A stretch of 64,000 bases of DNA. Origin: Staphylococcus piscifermentans. GTDB lineage: Bacteria > Bacillota > Bacilli > Staphylococcales > Staphylococcaceae. A program made the translations under genes and the position numbers. Numbering within the stretch: position 1 is the stretch's first letter; each line of letters starts with the position of its first letter. The notes beneath the pieces are model-generated. The model saw only the letters and a program-made list of their open reading frames with translations, did not search any database and was not told the DNA's origin. Shown here piece by piece: positions 1 through 8,750 of this stretch. The DNA is taken from assembly GCF_900186985.1 (NCBI RefSeq), contig NZ_LT906447.1, positions 682,001 through 746,000 of the forward strand, given 5' to 3'.

Positions 1-202
1 CCCACGGTAAATAAATAGACTATTTGTATATTAATTTAATAAAATCAAAAGATAAACATCATAGGTGATGTGTCTTAGATGTCAGTAGTTTACAATTTAA
101 TTGTTCGACGGATGCAAGAATACAATTTAATGTAATAAGTAAATCATTGCATTCAAACTCATTTTTTTCATATACATCCATTAGTACATTAACATAGAAA
201 TG
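1..202. other. Intergenic, no gene seen
   Basis: This AT-rich stretch lies beyond the 3' end of the minus-strand ppx gene. I see no reading frame with a ribosome site and no convincing terminator. The word tacaatttaa occurs twice, near 90 and 121, without obvious meaning. Confidence 0.5.
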
Positions 203-1732
203 TTAAGATTTTGTAAAGTTAATAGATACTTTTGCTTTTAAAACTTTTTCAAGATGTTTCTTTTGGCGATTTGCTTGATATTCTTCCGCAATTGGATTAT
301 CAGTGTGGAAAGCATTTAAAATGTAGTGATCTTTATCTTTCTTTTCAAGTTCAACGCGTTTCACAGGGTTTGTATGCGAAACATTCAAAGCATCAATAAA
401 TTTGATAATACCGCCTAATGATTGTAAATCGCTCAGTTCATCACTATCGAGCCAACCTGTTTCGTTATTGTAGAATTTCAATAACGATTTGTTTTTAAAG
501 CTTGCCATCATAGCAAGTTTCACTCGGTCGTGATGGTTGAAACCGTCAATCATTGAGTTGGAAATAATGTAATACGTATGTTGGGAACCTGAGTCTGAAT
601 CGATGAAACGTCCTAAATAATAAACATAGGCAGCTTGCTCGAATAAACGTTTTTCCTTATCGGATAAAGAAATCGTGTCCAATTCAGTCAGCTGTTCTAA
701 TAAATCTCTTGCTAGCACGACACGTTGCTCAGCGCCAGCTTGTTCATGTTTATACGCATTTGATAACTGGTAAAGTGCACGATCTTGAACGTTAAAACGA
801 TCAAATGCGTCTGGATACTTTTGGTTCAGATGATTCATCACGTAACCTTCACGCAGACCTTTTCTAGAAAAAGTAAATTGCGTCGCATCCACTTGTTTGA
901 ACAAAGCTTTGAACACTGCAACGGCTGGTAAAATAATATCGACACGGTCGCGGCTTAAGCCGTCTAAATTCGTCAAGTCGTCACGTGAACTCTCTTTAAT
1001 CAAAGCGAACACTTGATCTAAGTCTTTACCTGACATTGAATAACAATGCACGCCTCCGATAGGATAAGAAACTTCTGATTGATGAATACGCGCAGTATTA
1101 CGTGCAGAACCGCCGACACCGACTAATGCAACCTTTTGATTATTAATCCAGCTCAATGCACTGAACTCTTTTTCCAAGAATTTCTGCATTTTTTTAATAG
1201 CATCCTTATCATCGTGCGCTTTATCACCAAAGAATTTACGTGTTAAAGTAACGACACCGAATGGGAAACTGTGCGAATGAATAAGTTCTTTATCTTTGAA
1301 AAGTGTGACTTCAGTAGAGCCGCCTCCGATATCGACTGAAAGTCCATTTTCGATATCAGTGGAATTGATAATCGCGTAAAATCCGTAAAATGCCTCATCC
1401 AATTCAGGCACAATCGAAATTTTAATGCCTAATTTCTTCTTCGTTTGTTTTAAAATATCGTCGCGGTTCTTGGATTGACGAATCGCTGCTGTTGCGATTG
1501 GATGCAATTCATCAACTTTATAAGCATCTGCCACTTTTTTAAAACTTTCTAAGGAATCGATCAATACATCAATCCCTTCTTGATTCATAGTCAAATCATC
1601 TTCCAAATATTGACTAAGTCGTGCTGGTGTTTTAATATTTTGTATTTCAGAAAGACCTGTTTCTTTATCATACTCAAAGACAACAAGTCTGATGGTGTTG
1701 GAACCGATGTCAATTAAACCAATGCGTTTCAT
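203..1732 (-). CDS. ppx: Ppx/GppA family exopolyphosphatase
   Basis: Predicted cytoplasmic phosphatase of the ASKHA fold that removes phosphate from polyphosphate or (p)ppGpp-type substrates. The N-terminus has the phosphate-binding motif IGLIDIGSNTIRLVVFEY, and the second conserved glycine loop VDIGGGSTEV follows at about residue 130. A long helical C-terminal half is typical of the roughly 500-aa Ppx form. I chose the ATG at 1732 because family members begin at MKRIGLIDIG and a strong GAGGGGGTT ribosome site lies 5 nt upstream. An in-frame ATG at 1801, also preceded by GAAGGAG, would add 23 residues. No polyphosphate kinase gene is adjacent. The choice between Ppx and GppA activity cannot be made from sequence alone. 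Confidence 0.85.
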   Translation of the reverse strand: MKRIGLIDIGSNTIRLVVFEYDKETGLSEIQNIKTPARLSQYLEDDLTMNQEGIDVLIDSLESFKKVADAYKVDELHPIATAAIRQSKNRDDILKQTKKKLGIKISIVPELDEAFYGFYAIINSTDIENGLSVDIGGGSTEVTLFKDKELIHSHSFPFGVVTLTRKFFGDKAHDDKDAIKKMQKFLEKEFSALSWINNQKVALVGVGGSARNTARIHQSEVSYPIGGVHCYSMSGKDLDQVFALIKESSRDDLTNLDGLSRDRVDIILPAVAVFKALFKQVDATQFTFSRKGLREGYVMNHLNQKYPDAFDRFNVQDRALYQLSNAYKHEQAGAEQRVVLARDLLEQLTELDTISLSDKEKRLFEQAAYVYYLGRFIDSDSGSQHTYYIISNSMIDGFNHHDRVKLAMMASFKNKSLLKFYNNETGWLDSDELSDLQSLGGIIKFIDALNVSHTNPVKRVELEKKDKDHYILNAFHTDNPIAEEYQANRQKKHLEKVLKAKVSINFTKS

Positions 1733-2074
1733 AATAACCCCCTCAGATTGCTTAGAAGAAGTCAGTATTCGGTTAAATAATTTTCTGGCCGGAAATATCA
1801 TAAATTTCTAACTCCTTCTATGAAAAAATGTAATCGCTTAACGCCTTGCCCGGCAAGAGAAATCACATTTTCTTTTCACTTTAATTTTATCACAAAGTGC
1901 AAGTTTGCACATTATCTGTATAGACTAAAATACATTATAAATGCACTTTTTGTAGAAAAATAATTTCTGAGAAAAGTAACGAATTTTAAAATTTGAAGTG
2001 ATATTGAAAGTTTATTTACAATAATGATGATATAATACCAATATATAATTAAAAATGGGGAAAGAGGTAGGCTT

Positions 2075-2539
2075 ATGAAACGTAGCTTTCTAGCAATAGT
2101 GTTGCTGTTAGCGGGCATCTTTTTATTAGCAGCATGTGGGAAAGATCAATCTAAAACCTATGAAGGCGACATCGAAGGCGCTGACGTCATCACAACGTTA
2201 ACTTATAAAGGTGATAAATTACTTAAACAATCCAGTATATTGACGATAAATTATGACGAAAACGGTATATCAAAATCAGAAGCTGAGCAAATTTTAGACG
2301 AACAAGAAAAGGTATTTAAAGGCGTTGACGGCGTTTCTTATAAAAAAGAAATAAAAAAAGATAAAGCTATTCAAAAAATCAAGATTGATTATGAAACTGA
2401 TAATGTGAAAAAAATGACTAAAAAACTCGGCATCACAGGACCTGAAAAAGGTAAAGATTATGTGAATGTCAAAGATGTGGAACGTGCTATGAAAAAAGCA
2501 GGCTTTGAAGAAAAGAAACCATTGAAAGATAATGACTAA
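2075..2539 (+). CDS. YehR-like (DUF1307) lipoprotein
   Basis: A 154-residue lipoprotein. Residues 1-20 form a signal peptide ending in the lipobox LLAAC, with C21 as the lipidated residue, so the mature protein is anchored outside the cell membrane. The remainder (YEGDIEGADVITTLTYKGDK and a Lys-rich C-terminus) resembles the DUF1307/YehR family, whose function is unknown. The start has a GGGGAAAGAGG ribosome site. The gene is monocistronic and ends in a strong terminator. Confidence 0.8.
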   Translation: MKRSFLAIVLLLAGIFLLAACGKDQSKTYEGDIEGADVITTLTYKGDKLLKQSSILTINYDENGISKSEAEQILDEQEKVFKGVDGVSYKKEIKKDKAIQKIKIDYETDNVKKMTKKLGITGPEKGKDYVNVKDVERAMKKAGFEEKKPLKDND

Positions 2540-2548
2540 AAAAAGATG

Positions 2549-2592
2549 AAACTGCAGTAAGTCGCAAAGTTGCGACGAGCTGCAGTTTTTTA
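2549..2592 (+). terminator. Terminator of the YehR-like gene
   Basis: A compound hairpin: outer arms aaactgcag/ctgcagttt, inner arms gtcgcaa/ttgcgac, followed by a T run. Confidence 0.85.
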
Positions 2593-2687
2593 TCTCTGTG
2601 AACTGTCCTCAAGGCACAGTTTGAAACAGACAATAAGGTCACTTTCGAGTAAAATAAGTTCAGAACAATTAATTAAGGAGTGTATAC

Positions 2688-3587
2688 ATGACAACTAACA
2701 CCTTAGAATATCTCCAAGCATTAGAAGGCCGCTGTCAGTTGAGCGACACAGAACAAGCACAGTTCAATCAGATTACAAAAGGGCAGGAGGGGGAAACCCT
2801 TCTCGCAACAGCACTCGATAATGTACCAGACATAAATTATATAGCTGATCTGCAACTAGGAGAGAAATATCACGAAACACAAATCGACTTTGTAGTCCTC
2901 ACGCCGCAATCCATTTTCCTCATTGAAAACAAACACTATCAAAGCAGCTATCAATTCACAGATGGCCACTTATACTCTCGGAACCACAAACGTGTAGATA
3001 ATCCTTTTTTACAAATGCATGACGCACGCGAATGCTTTATGCATCATTTTCCAGAACTCTCCCACCAATTCAAAATAATGTCTATTTTAACCTTTTCACA
3101 CCCTCAATTCAGCCTGCGAGGCGATTTATCTGCGCAAGGTACTTATTTCCTGCCCAATGAATTTCATCAATTCAAACACCTCTTCAGCTATGGTAAGACC
3201 CCCAAACTTCTTTTTATTAAAAAGCAAATTCTTTCGAAAAATACAAACCTTGAAGAGAAATACATGACAGTAAAACGCCGCCCGTTGCATGAAGTGGCAA
3301 GCGGAATAAAATGCCCACATTGCAAGAAAATAATATTAGAGTGCGGTACTGACATTTCGAGTTCAAATTATATTGTATGTTCGTATTGTCATTCTTCGTT
3401 AAAAAAATCAGCACTTATATACGCAGCTTTGAAAGATTTATACCTTATCAAAGGGGAACCAATTACCTCCAGAGAAGCAAGACATTGGATAGGAGACGTT
3501 GGCATATCCAGACATTCGATTTACACAATTCTGAAGAAAAACTTTAAAAGTAAAGGAGATAAATTTTATATACATTATTTCTTGTAG
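2688..3587 (+). CDS. NERD-domain protein with C-terminal Cys cluster
   Basis: A 299-residue protein. Residues about 32-130 match the nuclease-related domain (NERD): GEKYHETQIDFVVLTPQSIF followed by IENKHY contains the D...E-x-K pattern of the restriction-endonuclease-like fold. Residues about 205-235 carry two CxxC pairs (CPHCKK and CSYCHS), likely a zinc ribbon. No signal peptide. The ribosome site AAGGAGTG is well spaced. It sits alone, with a repeat cluster directly downstream and two CPBP (Abi-family) genes beyond it. The role of stand-alone NERD proteins is not established; nucleic-acid processing is inference. Confidence 0.75.
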   Translation: MTTNTLEYLQALEGRCQLSDTEQAQFNQITKGQEGETLLATALDNVPDINYIADLQLGEKYHETQIDFVVLTPQSIFLIENKHYQSSYQFTDGHLYSRNHKRVDNPFLQMHDARECFMHHFPELSHQFKIMSILTFSHPQFSLRGDLSAQGTYFLPNEFHQFKHLFSYGKTPKLLFIKKQILSKNTNLEEKYMTVKRRPLHEVASGIKCPHCKKIILECGTDISSSNYIVCSYCHSSLKKSALIYAALKDLYLIKGEPITSREARHWIGDVGISRHSIYTILKKNFKSKGDKFYIHYFL

Positions 3588-3650
3588 GAGGTGTGAGGGG
3601 CCAGGGGTTATGTGAAGAGAGGGAGAGTTTGATGCAGTGAGAGCGTTATA

Positions 3651-3824
3651 GGGCTGAAACTGTATAGGCAGCTGGCCTAGCCTATACACTTAAGGGGGAA
3701 ACTGTATAGGCAGCTGGACCTAGCCTATACACTTAAGGCGGAAACTGTATAAGCAGGTGGATCTAGCCTATACACTTAGGGCGGAAACTGTATAGGCAGA
3801 CGATGTGAGCCTCGACACTTTGGG
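3651..3824. repeat. Repeat cluster A, 43-bp palindromic units
   Basis: Four tandem units spaced 42, 43 and 43 bp (aaac of each unit at 3657, 3699, 3742, 3785). Each unit has the form gGAAACTGTATAGGC, a variable core, then GCCTATACACTTA, so that the tgtataggc and gcctataca arms can pair. The core here is agctgg(a)ccta in the first units and degrades in the last, where the right arm reads gcctcgaca. The same unit recurs at about 10198-10450 and 30771-31012. Confidence 0.9.
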
Positions 3825-3939
3825 CTACCCCGCCCGTCGTCCGACCCAACTGCCTTAATTTTTATCTCCGCTTAACAAATGGCTTCACGATATATGATAT
3901 ACTTTGTCATTGAAGCATACATATATTAATCGGAGCTAT

Positions 3940-3953
3940 GTAAAGCGCTTTCA
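3940..3953. promoter_or_regulatory. cre-like site (CcpA)
   Basis: The 14-mer gtaaagcgctttca differs from the classical cre TGAAAGCGCTTTCA only at the first two positions. It lies about 130 bp upstream of the first CPBP gene and just after a possible -10 (tatact, about 3896). Binding by CcpA is inference. Confidence 0.4.
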
Positions 3954-4080
3954 CGTATATTAATACATATACACGCAAATATGCCCGCACACACATACGC
4001 GTCGCATTACTGCACAAACGCTCACACCAGCACCGCCACACACGAAAGCCAGCGCTCCAATTCACAACAGAGGTGAAATC

Positions 4081-4881
4081 ATGTCGAATCCATCCGCAAG
4101 AAATAAAGATACAAAGCAACCAACGAAAGCTACAGATACAACTCACACACCATACGACACATCGAAAGTAATGAAGCGGGATTTTTGGCTCATCCCGCTT
4201 TATATCATTCTATTAAATATCGTTCCATTCCTATTAATATTGCCGTTTTGGGTATATAACAACTCCACTCACGTAAAAATTCCCAAAACGACTGAGACAT
4301 TTATTTTGACGCTAGGCACCTTAATCGGGGAAATCATCTTATTGCTGATTTTCTATTTAATGCATCGCAAATATCTGATTCCGCTTGCCATCAAGCGTTT
4401 TTCTCAGGCGAAGCAGCACATCTTGCTGATTATCTCAGCATATATCGCAATGATGCTAGCTACTGCTGCTTACAATGGACTGATGAAACTATTGCCGAAA
4501 GCCTATCAATTTACTGAAACACAAAATCAACTTGTCATTTTAAAAATGTTCGATAATCCATGGGCATGGCCAGTGCTCTTCTTAGATATCGTAATTCTGA
4601 CACCGTTTGTAGAAGAACTCATTTTCCGCCACCTGATCATCCATGAACTCGGTAAGAAAATCGGTTACATGACAGGAGCAGTCATCTCCGCTTTACTTTT
4701 CGCATTCGCACACGTGACAGGCGCACATTCGCCCTTCGAATACGGCACTTACCTGATTATGGCCAGTGCGCTCGTTTTTGTATACATGAAGTCAGGCAGA
4801 AATTTAGCAGCTTCCATCTCCTTGCATATGCTGATTAACTTACTAGGCTTCATTTCGATTGTCTTTCAATATATTACTTGA
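4081..4881 (+). CDS. CPBP family intramembrane metalloprotease
   Basis: A 266-residue multi-pass membrane protein of the CPBP (CAAX protease/Abi) family. A hydrophilic N-tail of about 33 residues is followed by roughly seven membrane segments. The catalytic motif EELIFRHLIIHELGKK (EExxxR) is at about 179-184, and the second motif is FAFAHVTG with its conserved His. The ribosome site is AGAGGTG. A paralogue of nearly the same plan follows 150 bp downstream. Staphylococcal relatives (MroQ and others) act in peptide maturation or stress; the substrate here is unknown. Confidence 0.8.
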   Translation: MSNPSARNKDTKQPTKATDTTHTPYDTSKVMKRDFWLIPLYIILLNIVPFLLILPFWVYNNSTHVKIPKTTETFILTLGTLIGEIILLLIFYLMHRKYLIPLAIKRFSQAKQHILLIISAYIAMMLATAAYNGLMKLLPKAYQFTETQNQLVILKMFDNPWAWPVLFLDIVILTPFVEELIFRHLIIHELGKKIGYMTGAVISALLFAFAHVTGAHSPFEYGTYLIMASALVFVYMKSGRNLAASISLHMLINLLGFISIVFQYIT

Positions 4882-4901
4882 CCCCTTACGGGAAAAAGGA
4901 C

Positions 4902-4937
4902 TGCTGATACCGCGCAACGGTGTCAGCAATTTTTTAT
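4902..4937 (+). terminator. Terminator after first CPBP gene
   Basis: Hairpin tgctgatacc/ggtgtcagca with a 7-nt loop, followed by attttttat. Confidence 0.8.
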
Positions 4938-5034
4938 CTTCAACGCCGAAAAATACCTCTTGAGCAGATAAATACAATATTTTTAAGATTTGGCATGATA
5001 TAATAATGAAAATATACATCAAGAGGTGAACATC

Positions 5035-5781
5035 ATGATAAACAATCCATTTGATTCGCCGAAAGTCATGAAACGTGACTTTGGGTTAATTCCACTGTAT
5101 TTTCTACTGCTTAACGTCGGCCAAGTTATCGTACTCGGTGTTGGGCTTATTGTCATAGAAACTTTCCACATGAAAATTCCGCATAACAGTAATGCAATTG
5201 CGAGCGGCTTTGGTGACATTATTAGTTTTTCGTTGTTGTTTTATATTTTTTATAAAATGCACCAATCTTACATTATTCCGATTGTCCTTGAAAGGATTAA
5301 GCAAGCGAAGGCCTATATCTGGCTCGTTATTATTACTTATATAGTCTACTTGATTATAGATCATGCTTATTCCTATGCTTTGCAATTTTTGCCGAAACAC
5401 TATCAATTTGAAGAATCTCAAAATCAATCTCTGATTATTCAACAATTCGACACACCGTGGTTATGGCCTGTACTCTTTTTAACTACTGGCATACTGGGAC
5501 CGATTGCCGAAGAATTAATCTTTCGTCATGTATTGATACATGAACTGGGTAAGAAGATTACTTATATCGGGGCAGCTGTTTTATCGACACTATTCTTTGC
5601 AGTATTACACCTGCATGCAGGATCGTCGCCTTTTGAATTTATTCCTTATTTGTATGGCGGTTTCTTTTTAGTATTTGTCTATTTGAAATCAGGTAAAAAT
5701 TTAGCAGTCTCCTGTATGTTGCATATTCTCAATAATAGTGTAATTACATTATCCATTATTTATCAACAACTGTTTCAATAA
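5035..5781 (+). CDS. CPBP family intramembrane metalloprotease, second copy
   Basis: A 248-residue paralogue of the preceding gene. It starts with the same block (DSPKVMKRDFGLIPLYFLLL against DTSKVMKRDFWLIPLYIILL), then has several membrane helices, the EELIFRHVLIHELGKK motif and the FFAVLHLHAG His motif. I chose ATG 5035 (6 nt after AAGAGGTG) over the GTG at 5026 because that GTG lies inside the ribosome site. The pair looks like a local duplication with each copy under its own promoter, since a terminator separates them. Confidence 0.8.
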   Translation: MINNPFDSPKVMKRDFGLIPLYFLLLNVGQVIVLGVGLIVIETFHMKIPHNSNAIASGFGDIISFSLLFYIFYKMHQSYIIPIVLERIKQAKAYIWLVIITYIVYLIIDHAYSYALQFLPKHYQFEESQNQSLIIQQFDTPWLWPVLFLTTGILGPIAEELIFRHVLIHELGKKITYIGAAVLSTLFFAVLHLHAGSSPFEFIPYLYGGFFLVFVYLKSGKNLAVSCMLHILNNSVITLSIIYQQLFQ

Positions 5782-5904
5782 ACTGATATGCTCTAAATTG
5801 TCATATTTTTCAAAAACCAAATATGTTAAATTGAATAGGAAAGGGAATAGTAAGGTATTGTGTACATACACTTTTTCCAACGTATTAGAAAAGGGGCAGA
5901 AGAT

Positions 5905-6573
5905 ATGGCTATTTTAGAATTAAAGGATGTCTGCTATGAAGTGGACAAGCGTATGATTATTGATCATATCGATTTAACAGTTAAAGATGGAGAGAAAATT
6001 GCCGTCGTAGGTCCATCAGGCAGTGGTAAAAGTACGCTTTTCCACTTATTGAATAATTTAATCAGTCCTACAGGCGGCAAGTTGTTTTATAAGGGCAAAC
6101 CTTATAAGGATTTCCAACCTGAAGCGTTACGGCGACAAATCAGTTATATGCCGCAATCTACAGAGTTATTTGATTCGACAATTGGTGAAAATCTGGCATT
6201 TCCAGCATTAGCACGTAATGATAAATTTGATTCAGCACGTGCGAAGAAATTGCTCTCAAGTTTCGGATTAGGTGATTATAAGCTGGATACCAATGTTGAA
6301 TTTTTATCAGGCGGAGAACGCCAACGTATTTGTCTGGCGCGCCAATTAATGTACATACCCGATATTTTGTTGCTTGACGAAGCAACGAGTGCGCTAGATG
6401 CCGACAATACAAAGAAAGCTGAGGAGGCAATTTTTGGCTTAGCTAAAGATGAAGGTGTTTCTGTCATGTGGATTACACATAGCTATGATCAAAGCATGTC
6501 TCACTTTGACCGTCGTATTGATATTGTGGACGGCAAGATCAATAAAGATAAAAAGGGGGACATTGACGTATGA
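5905..6573 (+). CDS. fetA: ABC transporter ATPase, FetA/YbbL-like
   Basis: A 222-residue nucleotide-binding subunit. Walker A GPSGSGKST (about 32-40), signature LSGGERQR, and Walker B ILLLDEATSALD are all intact. Start ATG 5905 follows AAAGGGGC by 7 nt; an upstream in-frame start at 5860 lacks a ribosome site. It overlaps the next gene by 4 nt (ATGA), so the two are translationally coupled. The pairing with a FetB/YbbM permease identifies the FetAB family, known in E. coli as an iron exporter. The substrate in staphylococci is inferred. Confidence 0.8.
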   Translation: MAILELKDVCYEVDKRMIIDHIDLTVKDGEKIAVVGPSGSGKSTLFHLLNNLISPTGGKLFYKGKPYKDFQPEALRRQISYMPQSTELFDSTIGENLAFPALARNDKFDSARAKKLLSSFGLGDYKLDTNVEFLSGGERQRICLARQLMYIPDILLLDEATSALDADNTKKAEEAIFGLAKDEGVSVMWITHSYDQSMSHFDRRIDIVDGKINKDKKGDIDV

Positions 6574-7343
6574 GTACGACAGCTTTATGTATATCAGCAA
6601 TGCTCCTGATTATACCAATCGCAATTTCAATTAAAGAGAAGTTGAATATTGCTAAAGATTTAATTATTGCATCTGTAAGAGCCGTGGTGCAATTAGTGAT
6701 TCTCGGTTTTATTCTGCATTTTATTTTTAATTTGAATTCACCATGGATATTGATTTTATTTGTCTTGGTGATTATCGTCAATGCATCTTGGAATACCATC
6801 AGCCGTGCTTCTAAAGTGATGCACAATGTATTTTGGATTTCCTTTGTTTCTATTTTTATCGGTACAGCATTGCCTTTAATTGTTATCGTGGCAGCAGGTG
6901 CTATTAAATTTACCGGTAATGAATTGATTCCGATTGCTGGGATGTTAGCGAACAATGGTTTAATCGCGATTAACTTGGCATATCAGAACTTAGACCGTTC
7001 CTTTGTGCGCGAATACGGCACGATTGAATGCAAACTTTCGCTTGGTGCTTCACCGAAATTGGCTTCGAAATCAGCGGTTCGTGAAAGTATTAAAATGGCG
7101 ATTGTTCCGACGATTGATTCAGTGAAAACATATGGCTTAGTTTCTATACCAGGGATGATGACAGGTTTGATTATCAGTGGAGTGGATCCGCTTCAAGCCA
7201 TCAAATTCCAATTATTAGTAGTATTCATCCATACGACAGCAACGATTATGTCGGCACTTATCGCTACTTATTTAAGTTATAAACAATTCTTTAATCATCG
7301 CGATCAACTTATCGGCAGCACACTCGATGCTGATAATGCATAA
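6570..7343 (+). CDS. fetB: ABC permease, FetB/YbbM (UPF0014) family
   Basis: A 257-residue membrane protein with about seven helices and no signal peptide. The conserved blocks ASVRAVVQLVILGFIL near residue 30 and SIKMAIVPTIDSVKTYGLVS followed by IPGMMTG near 175-200 are those of the UPF0014/FetB family. It is coupled to the upstream ATPase and followed by a terminator, so the operon has two genes. A role in iron or other metal export and oxidative stress resistance is inferred from E. coli FetAB. Confidence 0.8.
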   Translation: MSTTALCISAMLLIIPIAISIKEKLNIAKDLIIASVRAVVQLVILGFILHFIFNLNSPWILILFVLVIIVNASWNTISRASKVMHNVFWISFVSIFIGTALPLIVIVAAGAIKFTGNELIPIAGMLANNGLIAINLAYQNLDRSFVREYGTIECKLSLGASPKLASKSAVRESIKMAIVPTIDSVKTYGLVSIPGMMTGLIISGVDPLQAIKFQLLVVFIHTTATIMSALIATYLSYKQFFNHRDQLIGSTLDADNA

Positions 7344-7362
7344 CTGATATTCTATTCTGGAA

Positions 7363-7403
7363 GAAGCTGAGACATAATTATGTCCCAGCCTCTTTGCTTT
7401 TTA
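7363..7403 (+). terminator. Terminator of fetAB
   Basis: Hairpin gctgagacataattatgtcccagc (7366-7389 with flanking extension) followed by a T-rich tract. It belongs to a set of similar gacat...atgtc terminators in this window. Confidence 0.75.
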
Positions 7404-7505
7404 TAAAAAAGAATTAGAGTGGAAGTCTTACATTCTATGTGAATTTCAATTATAATGGATAGGTTGAATTTACAAATTAATTTTATTCGAAAGGAGTGGC
7501 AGAGT

Positions 7506-8699
7506 ATGTCTTTCATGCGTATCGTGACCTTTATTATCAGCGTGTTTATTGTCGGCATGGTGGAAATGATGGTTGCTGGGATTATGAATCTAATGAGCCA
7601 TGATTTGCATGTGTCGGAAGCGTGGATTGGTCAGTTGGTGACACTTTATGCAGTAACCTTTGCAGTGTGCGGACCGATTTTGGTTAAGATAACGAATCGC
7701 TTTAATGCGAAGTCGGTATTGTTGTGGACAATTGTAGCGTTTGTCATTGGTAATGCACTCATTGTCATTTCACCGAACTTTGCTGTCTTGATTATCGGGC
7801 GTATTATTTCATCAGCAGCAGCGGCCTTGATTATTGTTAAAGTATTGGCTTTGACTGCTATGTTGACGGCACCGGAACATCGCGGCAAGATGATCGGGAT
7901 TGTCTATTCTGGTTTCAGCGGCGCGAATGTGTTAGGGGTGCCGATTGGAACGATGCTCGGCGGTTGGCTCGGTTGGCGTGCAACCTTCGTATTTATCATC
8001 GTTATCAGTGTGTTGGCTGCTTTATTGATGGTGCGTTATCTGCCGACTGCCTCAGAACTCGCTTATGTATCAGATGGGCAAGGCAATGGTCAAACACCGC
8101 AGTCGAAAATTATTAATCGCACAGAAGTCATTAAATATTTAACGATTACCTTCTTATTGCTGACAGCTAACTCAATTACGTTCGTCTATATCAATCCATT
8201 AATGTTGTCTAACGGACACGATTTGAAATTCGTTTCCTTCGTCTTATTGATTAATGGAATTGCTGGAACGCTTGGTACCTCAATGGGAGGCTTCTTGGCT
8301 GATAAATGGTCCAGTAAGACTTGGCTGCTGACAGCCACGTTGACCTTTGCCATCGCCTTGGCCGTCATCAATTGGTTCTTATCCGCTTCCTGGATGCTTA
8401 TCCTCATTATCTTTGTATGGAATGTCATGCAATGGAGTACCAACCCTGCTGTCCAAAGTGGTATTATTGAACACGTGCAAGGGGACGCCAGCCAAGTCCT
8501 CAGTTGGAATATGTCCAGCTTGAATGCAGGTATCGCAGCAGGCGGAATGCTCGGCGGCCTGATTGTGTCGCATATCGGTATTAATGCTGTAACTTACAGC
8601 TCAAGTCTGCTCGGTTTTATTATCGTCATCATTATTCTCTTCTTGAAAAAAGTCCGGCATACACCGGCGGAGAGTTCCATAACATCTAAAAGCGCCTAA
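7506..8699 (+). CDS. MFS transporter, drug:H+ antiporter type
   Basis: A 397-residue, 12-helix major facilitator protein of the DHA1 (AraJ/YdhP-like) type. It has the first-loop basic motif (GPILVKITNRFNAKSV in degenerate form) and the motif-C-like GFSGANVLGVPIGTMLGGWL at about 138-158. I chose ATG 7506, which follows AAAGGAG by 9 nt; the in-frame ATG at 7455 has no ribosome site. It stands alone between terminators. The exported substrate cannot be told from sequence; sugar or drug efflux are both plausible. Confidence 0.75.
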   Translation: MSFMRIVTFIISVFIVGMVEMMVAGIMNLMSHDLHVSEAWIGQLVTLYAVTFAVCGPILVKITNRFNAKSVLLWTIVAFVIGNALIVISPNFAVLIIGRIISSAAAALIIVKVLALTAMLTAPEHRGKMIGIVYSGFSGANVLGVPIGTMLGGWLGWRATFVFIIVISVLAALLMVRYLPTASELAYVSDGQGNGQTPQSKIINRTEVIKYLTITFLLLTANSITFVYINPLMLSNGHDLKFVSFVLLINGIAGTLGTSMGGFLADKWSSKTWLLTATLTFAIALAVINWFLSASWMLILIIFVWNVMQWSTNPAVQSGIIEHVQGDASQVLSWNMSSLNAGIAAGGMLGGLIVSHIGINAVTYSSSLLGFIIVIIILFLKKVRHTPAESSITSKSA

Positions 8700-8724
8700 T
8701 CCTAGAGATTGAGCGCTTTTTTTA
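8688..8724 (+). terminator. Terminator of the MFS gene
   Basis: Arms aaaagcgc/gcgctttt followed by a T run; it overlaps the stop codon of the MFS gene. Confidence 0.8.
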
Positions 8725-8750
8725 TGTCTATTTTATTTATAGGTGAATAG

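Larger units (their letters stand above)
3588..4080. other. Intergenic: repeat cluster and C-rich leader
   Basis: Holds repeat cluster A (about 3651-3824), a cre-like site and an unusually C/A-rich, G-poor leader (about 3960-4075) before the first CPBP gene. No coding frame with a ribosome site is seen. Confidence 0.6.

Noticed and set aside
1733..1801. Longer ppx start adding 23 residues
   Set aside because: A ribosome site exists there too, but the conserved Ppx N-terminus begins at the downstream ATG with GAGGGGGTT; kept only as an alternative.
1829..1842. cre-like tgtaatcgcttaac upstream of ppx
   Set aside because: The last two positions fail the consensus and the site is not clearly placed relative to a promoter.
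5825..5848. SigB-like promoter (gttaaa, 12 bp, gggaat) before fetA
   Set aside because: The -35 half deviates from GTTT and such matches are common in AT-rich DNA; no support beyond the string.
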